Shown here piece by piece: positions 53,813 to 64,000 of a stretch of DNA of 64,000 nucleotides (the first letter of the stretch is position 1; each line of letters opens with the position of its first letter). Both the position numbers and the translations under genes were made by a program. Source of the DNA: Rhodamnia argentea (taxonomy: Eukaryota; Streptophyta; Magnoliopsida; Myrtales; Myrtaceae). The stretch lies in contig NC_063151.1 in the NCBI RefSeq assembly GCF_020921035.1, positions 8,122,001-8,186,000 of the forward strand, given 5' to 3'. The notes beneath the pieces were generated by a model. It was given only the letters and a program-made list of their open reading frames with translations. It did not search any database and was not told where the DNA came from.

Positions 53813-56359
53813 AAATGACAATATTCACCATCCCGACCATACGGATGCAAGGCAAAGCATGCTCGAGTCCAAACTCGAGAAATCACGTTTGGTTATGAAA
53901 GTTAAAGTGCGCGAGTGAGTCGGCAGATTTGCATCAAGATAACAAGTCAAAACATATCCTCAATCAAGAAGGTTTCTTTTTATTTTTGATTTGATTTTAT
54001 CATATCATATTTTACTATATAAGACATTGTGTGTGCGGGTTGCGAAACTCCGCTCCCTCCTCAAATGTACCCACCCACTCTTCCCCGAAGGTGGGGGTCG
54101 TCTTTTCAAATGAAAAGAGTGGTCACTGCCTTGCTAGAGCAATCTCCAATGATTAATCGAGAAAGTTAATGAGTTCGAAATTACGAAAATTCACATCTTT
54201 TTGTTTCCTTTTCTTTTCCTTTTTTCTCAATTTTGCTTTTGGCATCATCACCGTGTGCCTTGGGAAAGCGAAAGCAAGCAAGCAATTAAAAACGAAGGAT
54301 GGCCATAACCTTCGGGTGGGCCCCAATGGCAAAATAATCTTTCCCGGACTATTGTAAGATGCGCTGCAGAGGATTTTAAACTTGTCATGCAGAGCGAGAG
54401 CTTTTGCAAAGGACGGACAGGAGGGCCCCACTTTCCTGCTTTTACTTTCGTAGGGAAGGAGAGGAGAGCTTCATCGAGAGGGCCCACCGACTTCATCGAT
54501 GCCAGATTTTTTTTTGGCCTTTAAATCTGAGCTCATGCCTTATTTGGCTCTCCAATTTTTGTTTTCGATTCCATCGAATCTTCTGACCTTTTCTCGCATC
54601 CGTGCGATTCGACGGTCTTAAGTCCGATTTCGTGCGCCCGAGTCTCTGTTTTTTTTTTTTTAATCGATTCGTGTAGCAAATCGTTTGGTAGATCAATCCA
54701 CATTTCTAACTAAATGATCGAGTTAATTAATGACGTGACGTGGCGTTGTGTTTGTGCGATAATAAATGATGTGAATTTGGCCCCAAATGAAAAGAGAATA
54801 AATGAACATAGAACCAAATTTACATGAATCCTCGGCCTTGGAGGGCTCGATCACACAAAACGAATATTAAAAGACCAAAGTTGCACGAATTTTGACAATT
54901 AGAAGGCTAAAACTATTATTAACCCAGTTATTAAACCATCGTTCCTTCAAAGTGAAGAAAGATATCATCGAGCGCGCGATTTTTTTTAATTCCTTATTTG
55001 TCTATATAATATGTCCGAAATAGGTAAGCAAGCATACTTTCTGCCAATTGTGCTTTAGACTATGACGATTGGCTTTTCAATCTTAAACCTTAATATCTTG
55101 ATTAACGCCGAGTCGTTATAATTCAAGGAAAACGTGGGCTCTTGCTGCACTTGTTAAAGGTCATTAATTGTGATTTGGAGTGCATACATGTATGTTGCAC
55201 TAGGAACGAAAAATATTGTCATATTATGTATGGTAAACAAGCAGGCACAAATTTTTTTTTTTGGTCGTAAAGCAGGCACAATTTAATAGACCCTTTTTGA
55301 AATGTATTATTGTTCAACTTTCAAAATGTAGTGATATGCGGCGATAATATTTGTAGTAATTTTAATTAGTGTTTTTGAGGCAATTATTGATTTAAAAACA
55401 TTATCCGATCGCGATTAATAAAACTTTTTATAATAACTCAAAAGGATGGCAAAATTGATCGACCCTCATCATTATTGTCGAATTATCCAAACAAACATAA
55501 ATAAATAGAGAAAGAACTAGCCTTTAAACTTGCAATCGACATGACTTGCGATAGGATGCTACCAACGGAAAAAGGTCGCTAAGTCTCGATTTCTCATATT
55601 CCTACGAAAGCAAAAACTTCCATTTTTCACTTTGATTCTTAATTAAAGAATCCCTCGCTTGGCGGCACCACCTCTCTCGCCTTGTTTATTTCCTCCATCT
55701 TGATTCGATCCATTCAACCAAGATGGCTAAGGAACAAGATGTTCGTCTCGCTTCTTCGTCCGAAGCAAGCTCCTCTTTCTATTTCCGCGTTCATCTGGAG
55801 GTCGAAAACCATCCACCGAATCGCAAAGGAACGAATTAAAAGATCCGATGCCTTGTGATCGAACTTGAGATCAACGGAAAGAGCACGTTACGCAGGTTCG
55901 ACGGGATCTACGGATTGATTTTAAGATCCGGCGTCGTACTGAACGTGCTGTAAAAATCCTAGCCTTTTTTTTTTTTTTTAATCTTTTGTCAAAGAGGGAT
56001 GAAAAGCCATGAATGATTGGGCTCGGTGGTCCCAAAATGTATCAGGCTGGCAATGAAGCATCTCTCTCTCGCGTCCATGTGAAAAAACCCTCGTGGGGAT
56101 TTATCATTTGCCTAGAAACCGACGTTTCGCGATGCAAACTGTCAACGACTTTAGGCGTTGACTAAAGAGAATACAGCGAGGCAAGCACCAAGACCGAAGA
56201 ACATCGTGTTTTACAATTCCCTCCTCCGACGTCCCTCATTCGCATGTTTTTCCATAAAAACAACCCAGTTGTCCTGAAGAAGAAACGATTTTTCATGTCC
56301 CCGATTTGATCACGTAACGTGGTTTAACGAATCAGTTACGATAAAGTGGTTTCGAAAGT
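53813..56359. other. Intergenic spacer, no convincing gene
   Basis: A short frame at 55723-55839 starts MAKEQDVRLASSSEASSSFY after an AACCAAGATGG-like start context and ends after about 39 codons. It may be a gene start remnant, but I recognise nothing. Other frames (54153-54700) look random. Confidence 0.4.
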
Positions 56360-56362
56360 TAA

Positions 56363-57311
56363 GGATGTGCATGACAACACTTCTGCTTTAGAAATAACTT
56401 TAGAAGGCGAAGGTGCTTTTCTACTTTTACTTCAGAAGTTGATTTCTGATCAAAGAAAAGCGTTTGATAACAGGACAAAATATCTACGAAAAATTATTGA
56501 TTATAACCTAAAATGCATTTTATTCAAGAAAAGTTAAATGTAAATACCAACTGGTTTTCATGCAAGTCGGAAGACTAATCCTACCAATTACATTCAATAA
56601 AATAAATGCGTAATCAAGTGCACAAACAAAGCACATCAAACACAAATCAAGGCTTCCCTAATATAGTCATAAGGGTTTAGAGAATGTGTGATTAGAGTTC
56701 ATCGATGAATTGGGAGAAATTGGGGACAATTTGCCAATAAGGGCAAAATCGTCAATTTGAAAAGATTGGGGGGTAAAAAAATCCAAAATAGGAATTTGCT
56801 GGTTGATTGTGGCTATTTCTTATTTTTTGAATTTTTTTTTGGAATTTTCAAATTTTTTAGATTTTCAATGATTTTTAGTAATTTTTTAATGAATTTTTTG
56901 TTACTTTTGGAAATTTTTATGAAATTTGTATACTTTTTAACGATTTTTTATTTTTTTATTTAAATATATTTTTATTTAAAATATTTTCTGGACCGGGTCA
57001 ATTCGGCCCTCACCTCTCGAGAGTGAGTACACAGCGAGAGAGAGATAGAGCCCCCCGTGAACAAAAGAAAATGTGAAAAGGGAGGAATGAAAAGAAAAAA
57101 AAAGCTTTTGATGGTGAGAAGTAAGTTTTTTTTACTTCTTAAAAGTGCTGCAAAAATCACTTCTGAAGTAAAAGGTTGTTTCAGAAGTAGAAATTTAAAG
57201 TTGTGAACCAAACGGATTTTTACTTCAGAAGTTACGTTACCAAACGGATTTACGTTCTAGAAATACTTCTGAAGTAGAAATTCTGCTTCAGAAGTGTTAT
57301 TATGCGCACCC
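56363..57311. mobile_element. Tourist-like MITE (PIF/Harbinger type)
   Basis: A 949-bp element flanked by TAA (56360-56362 and 57312-57314). Left end GGATGTGCATGACAACACTT then CTGCTTTAGAA; right end reverse complement GGGTGCGCATAATAACACTT then CTGAAGCAGAA. Inside each end, ACTTCAGAAGT-type palindromes recur. The 3-bp TAA duplication and GGG-starting ends fit PIF/Harbinger-derived Tourist elements. No transposase is encoded. Confidence 0.75.
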
Positions 57312-57314
57312 TAA

Positions 57315-58074
57315 GTGTCACGAGCGATGATAAGCACATGACACTAATAAAGTGTTTTGTCGGTCACGTCATTATCGCGATGTCATTTAGGATAATACGG
57401 TTAGATCCGGTTATTAGCCCAACTCGATTAAGTTTGCCCGTTCGACCGGTATCTCTTTTTATTTATGAGATTTTATGAAATTACTATTAATAAAGGCCAA
57501 CATGTAATCTTCTTCCCGATAAGATCTTAGTATGCTCAGCAGTTCTCTTTGCTTTTTCACTTTCCCCAATTCAAAACCAAATGACATGCCAGGTTGTCTG
57601 AACGGCAACTTCCACAAAATGCCAAGGCGAGTCCTCGCTGGTGATTCTGAATTTGTAGTGGTCCTCGGCGACGCTGATTCGCACCTCTTTTAATTCGTTT
57701 TCAGCGACAAACCGACGACAGAGTAGTCCAATCATTTTTTTTTTTTTTGGTATCGATAAATACGACGCACCGTATCTCCTCCGACTACGGAACCGTCCAC
57801 CGTCTCTGCCGGTGACCCAGCTCGGGGTCTCCCGTGAAAAAATCGCCGATTCCTAAAATCACACGGCCGGTTTTTGTTTCTCTTCATTTTCTCGCCAAAT
57901 AAACAACGAAACTCTCATTTTCTCATCTCTCTCTCGCTCTCGCTCGCTCGCTCGCTCGCTCTGTGCACGGACAGAAGCGAGAGGGCAGAGGAGGAGGCGA
58001 GGGAGGAGGAGGAGAAGCCCGGACGACGTCGCATTAAGCCGTGCACCGAGCCGTGACGCCTCTGGGAGCTCACC
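57315..58074. other. Spacer and leader of the auxilin-like gene
   Basis: 57850-58074 should be the 5' UTR and promoter, with a (CT)n/(GCTC)n tract at about 57928-57961 and a purine-rich stretch before the ATG. No other gene is seen. Confidence 0.5.
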
Positions 58075-61000
58075 ATGTCGACGGAGTACCAAGCTTCGGC
58101 TCCTCCATTCGCGAGAAAGCTCGTGAGCGGGCGGAGCTTCAGCGGGACGAGCATCTACGACGGGGTCTTCGCCGGCCCGGGAAAATACGGAGTCTCCGGC
58201 GTCTCTTCCCGGGCGGAGAACTACGCTGAGATCTTCGGAGGCTCCAGGGACGCGCGCCGCTCTTCGATCCCCGTGCTCGACTTCCCCGGCCTCCACGAGA
58301 GGAAGGTCTCGGTGGATGTTCGGAGCTCGAAGCTCGATTACTCCAAAATATTCGGCGGTTTCGGCGATTTCGGTGATACGGCGTCTTACGAGGAACTGGT
58401 GAATAAGCGCACCGAGAGCAGGAGTTTCGCGAGGCAAGTTCGCATTCCTCTTTTTTTTGCTTGCTTTGCATGTGGTGGTGTTTCTGTTGAATGGGCGCTG
58501 GAAGGGCACGTAGTGACTCCAGTTGCTGGGGTTGATGTTATGTTGACCGGAATATGAGTGCGTTGTTGGGATCGACTTTGAATTGCCTCCGTGTGCTGTA
58601 ATAGTGCGCAAGTTCTGTTTTTTATTTCCATTAGCTTTATCCAGTACTAAGAATCAACTTTCAGTAAGTCAAAAAGCTGAAGAATGCAGTTTTGCTGGCT
58701 AAAGAATGGCTGTGTTTGCACATTGTTGATAGCCTTTCTTTAGTTAGTGGCAGAGTTGAGAGTGGGCTATTTTGGACAGGGATGCGTTCGTTTTGTGGGT
58801 CGTCGTGTGAAATGGTATGTGTTGGACAGAAACATTAGCTTAGACATTTTTACGAAGTAGGAGTTAAAGAGCAAGGAACCATGCAGATGTTCCAAGAGTT
58901 TTTGCAAGGTTTTGAGGTTATGAGGTATTGATTAAGCACAAGCATCCGACACATCAAGCTGCTTCTTTTTATTGCCTCCCCTTCAATTTTGGGCGCTCTG
59001 CCTGTTTAGGAAATTTGAATTCTAAAGCAGGAGAAGAAAGAACTCTGGAGATAGAGTACTCTGGCAAAGGATATTTCTTGTTTAGGGATTAATTCAATGT
59101 TTGTCAATGGCAGCTTAATTAGTCTTTCTTTGATAAGAATCTGTGGAGAGCTTATGAGGTTTATAAAAAAGTGAGCTGTTGGGTTTTTTTTTTTTTTTTT
59201 TGGTCCAAGAGCTGTTGGGTTTAAGAGAGACGATTTTCGTTAAGTAAAAGTTGGACGCTGAGTACTTGAAATAGCTCATGATTCCATTTGCTCTTCCTTC
59301 ATCATTCTTTGTGACCCAGTTTTGGACGCTGAGTACTTGAAATAGTTCATGATTCCATTTGCTCTTCCTTTATCATTCAGTGTGACCCAGCTCACCCTTG
59401 ACTGCATCTTTGTTTGCGCTTGAGCTAAACTTGTGACCATGTGATGTGACTATTTGTGTTTCAACTTGTCTAGGACACAAGATAGCATGAGGTCCTCTTC
59501 AAAATTGTCTTCCAGTAGCTTGAATGAGACTCAGGTGTCGTGTCATGAAGCATCATACCATTCACGTGATAGGGAGAAGAAGTTCAATGTCTCCTACAGC
59601 AAAGTAAATTTGGAAACCAATGGCGAAACAAATAAGAGAGTGCACATTGCCCAGCTTGGAGATGTACCAGGATATGCCCATGTAATTGAAGAAACTGCTC
59701 CCTTGGAACAGTCAAAAGGCAATAAGCCACAGTCTGTGGTTGTGAATGGTTATGCTAGTGGAGATGCTGGTGATGGAATGGTGAATGCCAACAATTGCGA
59801 GAAAGCCATGTCAGGAGTCTCGGCTACCGGTTCTGACAAACCTTCTACAAAAGAAGGGATCTCCATTCAGAAATCTGATCGAAATAGATCGTTTACAACT
59901 GATCTGTTTTTTGGCACATATGAATATGGGCTTAGAAAAGAACCTTTTGGATCTCAAACTCCGATTGACGTCCCATCTAACTCAAAAATATTTGGGGTTT
60001 CTCCAAGCAATGCTTTTGAAGATGTTGCTGGTGTTTATTCGCCACCTGACTTTGATGACAATGTGGATGCAAATTCAGTTGCTGCTGCCTCTGCAGCTGC
60101 AGTGAAGAAAGCAATTGAGAAGGCTCAAGCAAAAATTAAAGTTGCAAGGGAACTAATGGAAAGACGGAAGGAAGGTCTTCAAGGCCACGTAAACTTTAAG
60201 GAAAAGATCGGGGCCGAAGACAAGAGGGCACGGAAAATGGCTAAGAAAGCTAACAGATGCAGTGAGAAGGAACCTCAGAAAATAGGTGAAACTGATAATC
60301 GTGCACAGTTGGCTGCAAGGGCTAGAGGGGCCAATAATGAAAACCTGGGCTTTGTAAATGTAGAATCTGGTGACAAGGAGAACGTTTCCAGTTCAAAAAC
60401 ATTCTCTGGAAGCATACTTCAGCAGGCAAACAAAGAAATTCATGCAGATTTGAGGCTAGGAAAGGTAGGGGAAGAAGCAGAAAATTCTTATGAAGCTGCT
60501 CAAACAAAGCAAAATGGATCAGTGCCAATAGAGCAGCAGAAGGAAGGGATAGGAGTGAATGATATGATGCCATCTTGTGATGAGTGTTCAAGTGAAACCC
60601 TTGCGAAGATAGATTTTGAGCGTTCAACTGTTGAAGAGGCTCTTGATGAGGAGAAAATTGATGAGAAACTGCTTGGCGTAACAGGGGCACAAGAAGGTGA
60701 CAAGCAAGAAGTCAAGGTCCAATCTGCTCAAGGATTGACTCATCCAGAAGAGAGTGAAATTAAGGTAGAAGTAGCACTGGAGCAAGAAGGCAATCTGTGG
60801 AAGTTCATGAAATTTTTTAATCCTTGGCAAAGTCAGGGTAAACCAAAGGAATTGAACAAATCTGAGTTTGATCAAAGGCTTGAAGCTCAGGATTTGGACA
60901 AAAATAATTTACGGAGTCTTGGGGAGGAGTGTGATTGGGAAGGGAATAAGATGAAACAAATAGAAGCTCACAAGAGAGAACTGACTAGTGCACATAATCA

Positions 61001-64000
61001 TGAATTTGATGGTGAGATGAGCAATTTCACATGGAAAGAGATGAGTAGCCAAGAAGTAGATGAGGCACTGCGTGATTCATGTGAGAGGTTGGTAGTTTTG
61101 AGAGAGCGAGAGGAGACTTGCAACCCTAAAGAAAATGATGATGAGCATGACAACTTTGGCATGGAGCCAGATAGTGAAGAAAGGCTGGAGACACTCCATC
61201 AGCAGGAAAGGTTGAAGGAGAGACCTAATGATTTAGTCGAATCCAAGAAAGACAAAGGACTCGAAGAAGAAAAAGAAGCGGGAGATATTCATGAGATTGC
61301 ACGAGCAAACGTGAATGAAGAGATACACGAGGATACTAAACAGATGAATGCTAATGCTGGACAGCAAGAAGCTTTTAATAGCACAGAGACTAATAGAATC
61401 GAGGAAATCACTGGAATGGGAGTTGAAGATGAAGTAGAAGAAAGTCATGAAATTCAGAATAGCGATGATAATGCAATTTGTACATGTGAGAGGGAGGCAT
61501 GTGAGGAGTTTACTGGGACTCCAGAAGGTGATGAACCCAATGAGTCCGATGAAAATATTGATGTACTAATGGATGAAATGGAAAATGAAAGGGATGAAAA
61601 GATGGTGGAAATGAACTCTTCTGTTCGAGGGGAAGAAAATGACTGCAGCTTAGGAGCCTCTGCAAATGATTATGACTTGGAGAAGAGATGTAAAGTTGAA
61701 ACAAGTGATATAACCTGCTTCATGTTGAAAGCCGATGAAATCAATGAGGAGGTAGGTGAAGGTGAAGCCACTGCTGCCCTTGAATTTACGGAGAATTATG
61801 TGAACTTGAGCGATGCAGGAATGAGTAGTGGAGGGAAACAAAATGGACAAGCCATACCAGAATTCAATGCGATTCCAAATTTGGAAGTGCCTGTGCAAGG
61901 ATTGGCTCCTGAATTCAACAACTACAGTAATGATCTGCATGAGGCTGAAAAATCCATGAACTGGAAAGAAGAGTCTGAATTCTCTAAATCCGAAGAAGTG
62001 AATAGTGATGCGGGATCTTCTGATAAAGGTGGAAGTTTTGATGGTGAAATGACTATGCAACCTGAGCAGATTAATGGTACCATCGAACGGAAAGAGAGAA
62101 CTCAGGAAGCACATCAAAGTATTGAAACTTGTCAAAATACAGAAAAAATAGAGGAGAATCATTACACAACCCTGACAATGGAAGAGGGGATATCTGAAGA
62201 TTGTCAACAAAAGGAAATAGGGCTGGACAAAGAATTCCTTAAGAAAATAGATGAAGCAAAAGAGAGGGAAAGGGCACGCGAAAAGGAAAGATTAGCAGTT
62301 GAAAGAGCAATCCGTGAAGCGCGTGAAAGGGCTTATGCTGAAGCGCGGGAAAGGGCAGAAAGGGCTGCTGTGGGAAAAGCAACCATTGAAGCCCGACAGC
62401 GAGTAATAGAGCAAGCTCGGGAGAAGATAGGGAAGGCTTCTAAAGAGACAAATACTAAATTAACTGAGAAGAATTCTATAGAGGCCAGACTTAAAGCTGA
62501 ACGTGCTGCAGTAGAAAGAGCAACTGCAGAAGCACGGGAGCGTGCCCTTGAAAAGGCATTGGCTGAAAAGTTGTCTGGTGCTGGCAAAGATCACAAACTT
62601 GGACAGACATCATCACATGTAAGTATTTTCCATTTATGATGCTCTATTCTCTTCTTTGCGGGATATGATACATGGTGGAGGAGCTCATCTTACCATCTTT
62701 GTAGGATCCACGACATAGAGGCTCATGCCCTTCCGGTGATTCAAGACATCCCAAGTCTTCAGATACTAATGGTATGCCTCAAAAAATTTCACTACCTCTG
62801 ATGACACCCACTCATGTGCTGGGTCACGGTGTGTTGTACAATATGTGGCCAAGCAAAGGAAATGGGTAAAACCCTAGATGAAACTCCTAATTGACGTTTC
62901 ACTAGATGAAAATTCTTCATGCTATTTCTTATATTACCTTTCAAAAAGAGAGGAATCGTTCAAGTCCTGCTTAGTAACTCTTAGCACTTTCCCTTGTCTC
63001 ATGAAGCTACGGGCTCAGGTGAGAAATCTGATGGGACAAACAGCGAATCAGCTCAGAGGCGTAAAGCTAGATTGGAGAGGCATCAAAGAACAGCAGAACG
63101 TGCGGTACGGCTCCTGCTTTTCTTCACACTTTACAATAGATAAATTTTCTGACCTGTGATGAGCTTAATATTGTGCTCTCTCCTCTCAGGCAAAGGCTCT
63201 TGCAGAGAAGAACAAGCATGATCTTCTTGCTCAGAGAGAGCATGCAGAGAGAAATGTAAGTCTTTTCGACTTAGTTTGATAAATTTTTGGTCATTTAGCC
63301 AAGAGGACAGAGATATCCTCGGTGAAAATTTTTTTGCCTTACTTTCTTTGGCTTCCACGGCAGAGGTTAGCGGAATCTCTTGATGCTGATATTAAAAGGT
63401 GGTCAAGTGGGAAGCAAGGAAACTTGCGTGCTCTGCTGTCAACGCTACAATATGTACAGGCTAATTTCTACTCTCTCTTTCTACTCTTCATTTGATAGAT
63501 AAACTTACTTGCTTAACCTATTTTGACTTCCCTAAAAAGAAGGGTGTGCCTAGATACCCTCATTTGATAGGTTTGCTTTAGATCTGATATTACAAACCAG
63601 TAACTTTTACTTGAAAGTAAAATAGCAAAACAAAAAAAATTTCTAACGGTGAGTGTTAACATGATTAAATAGGGTGACTTTGACTTTTACCCCTCAGGAG
63701 GATCCACCCCAATTATGCTAGTATCAAGATCCCTTTTTACAGCATTTTTCTCTACTATCCTCGAGAAGCCACTTGAGAATTCACCTCCTATGCATATGCA
63801 CCTTCGGCTTCTTGCCCAGAAACAGATGGAGATGTTCAGTTTACAGTTCGGTTAATACCGCCACATATCTCAATGATCTTTCGTCCTTAATTGCAGATAT
63901 TAGGGCCTGATAGCAGTTGGCAGCCTGTTTCCTTGACAGAAATTGTAACTGCGGCTGCTGTAAAGAAAGCATACCGGAAAGCCACCCTTTGTGTCCATCC
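58075..64000 (+). CDS. AUL1: Auxilin-like J-domain protein, partial at window end
   Basis: Seven coding exons are visible: 58075-58433, 59474-62618, 62705-62771, 63019-63104, 63190-63255, 63364-63453 and 63897 onward. They encode about 1,305 residues before the window ends. The N-terminus has repeated YAEIFGG / [11 protein letters not shown] motifs. The 3.1-kb exon 2 is rich in Glu and Lys and ends with a long charged coiled-coil region ([20 protein letters not shown], later [20 protein letters not shown]). The later exons give [33 protein letters not shown] and the J-domain start [20 protein letters not shown] / [10 protein letters not shown]. The window stops inside the HPD tripeptide. Large auxilin-like proteins of plants recruit Hsc70 through the J domain to uncoat clathrin-coated vesicles. 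Size and order fit AUXILIN-LIKE 1. The first intron uses a GC donor (GCGAG/GCAAGT); the other introns are GT-AG. Confidence 0.92.
59251..59392. repeat. 71-bp tandem duplication in auxilin-like intron 1
   Basis: Units 59251-59321 and 59322-59392 share ttggacgctgagtacttgaa, catgattccatttgctcttcct and gtgacccag, with about five differences. Confidence 0.9.

Noticed and set aside
1-64000. CRISPR arrays, operons, rRNA genes or complete tRNA genes
   Set aside because: None is seen; the window is plant nuclear DNA and the only tRNA-like sequences are degenerate SINE-type heads.

Overview
This window is nuclear DNA from a flowering plant. The genes have GT-AG introns, every recognisable protein is a plant or general eukaryotic family (ZF-HD, RADIALIS-like, PPR, PCBER, RER1, proteasome PAF, auxilin-like), and the spacers are rich in plant transposon remnants. 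A dicot is clear from overall character. The style of the short terminal-inverted-repeat elements, with GC-rich cores and ends reading roughly GGGAAAATTCAAATAAGGGC, reminds me of Myrtaceae such as Eucalyptus, but that is memory rather than proof.

Layout. 1-6.3 kb: a ZF-HD homeodomain gene (+), a small secreted alanine-rich protein gene (-) and a RADIALIS-like single-MYB gene (-) whose last coding exon is only 25 nt. 6.3-12.7 kb: gene-poor spacer with a MULE-type end fragment and a possible solo LTR. 12.7-17.2 kb: an NFD5-like mitochondrial-type PPR gene (+, two coding exons). 18.4-20.5 kb: a single-exon gene for a 698-residue disordered proline-rich protein (+). 21.8-28.6 kb: a degenerate segmental tandem duplication carrying two four-exon paralogues of an uncharacterised small plant protein family, with a tRNA-derived SINE-like sequence in both arms. 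30.7-32.6 kb: a five-exon phenylcoumaran benzylic ether reductase gene (+). 34.0-34.4 kb: a small secreted proline-rich gene (-).

35.4-36.7 kb holds the most striking element: a 1.28-kb Pack-MULE-like transposon with roughly 150-bp terminal inverted repeats and a 9-10 bp target duplication, carrying a captured fragment of a lectin receptor kinase. 37.4-40.7 kb: RER1 (-). 40.9-44.6 kb: MITEs plus an unrecognised, partly protein-like minus-strand block. 44.8-46.2 kb: a dead BAHD acyltransferase gene (+). 47.2-47.7 kb: a LINE remnant. 48.35-51.3 kb: the 20S proteasome alpha subunit PAF (-). 51.3-58 kb: spacer with three MITEs, one of them Tourist-like with a TAA target duplication. 58.1-64 kb: an auxilin-like J-domain gene (+), cut by the window end and containing a GC-AG intron.

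The genes form no pathway or operon. They act independently in transcription (ZHD, RL), organelle RNA metabolism (PPR), lignan-type metabolism (PCBER), ER/Golgi traffic (RER1), clathrin uncoating (auxilin-like) and protein turnover (PAF). Exon boundaries were set by hand from splice sites and reading frame. All counts and coordinates are read from the sequence without alignment software.
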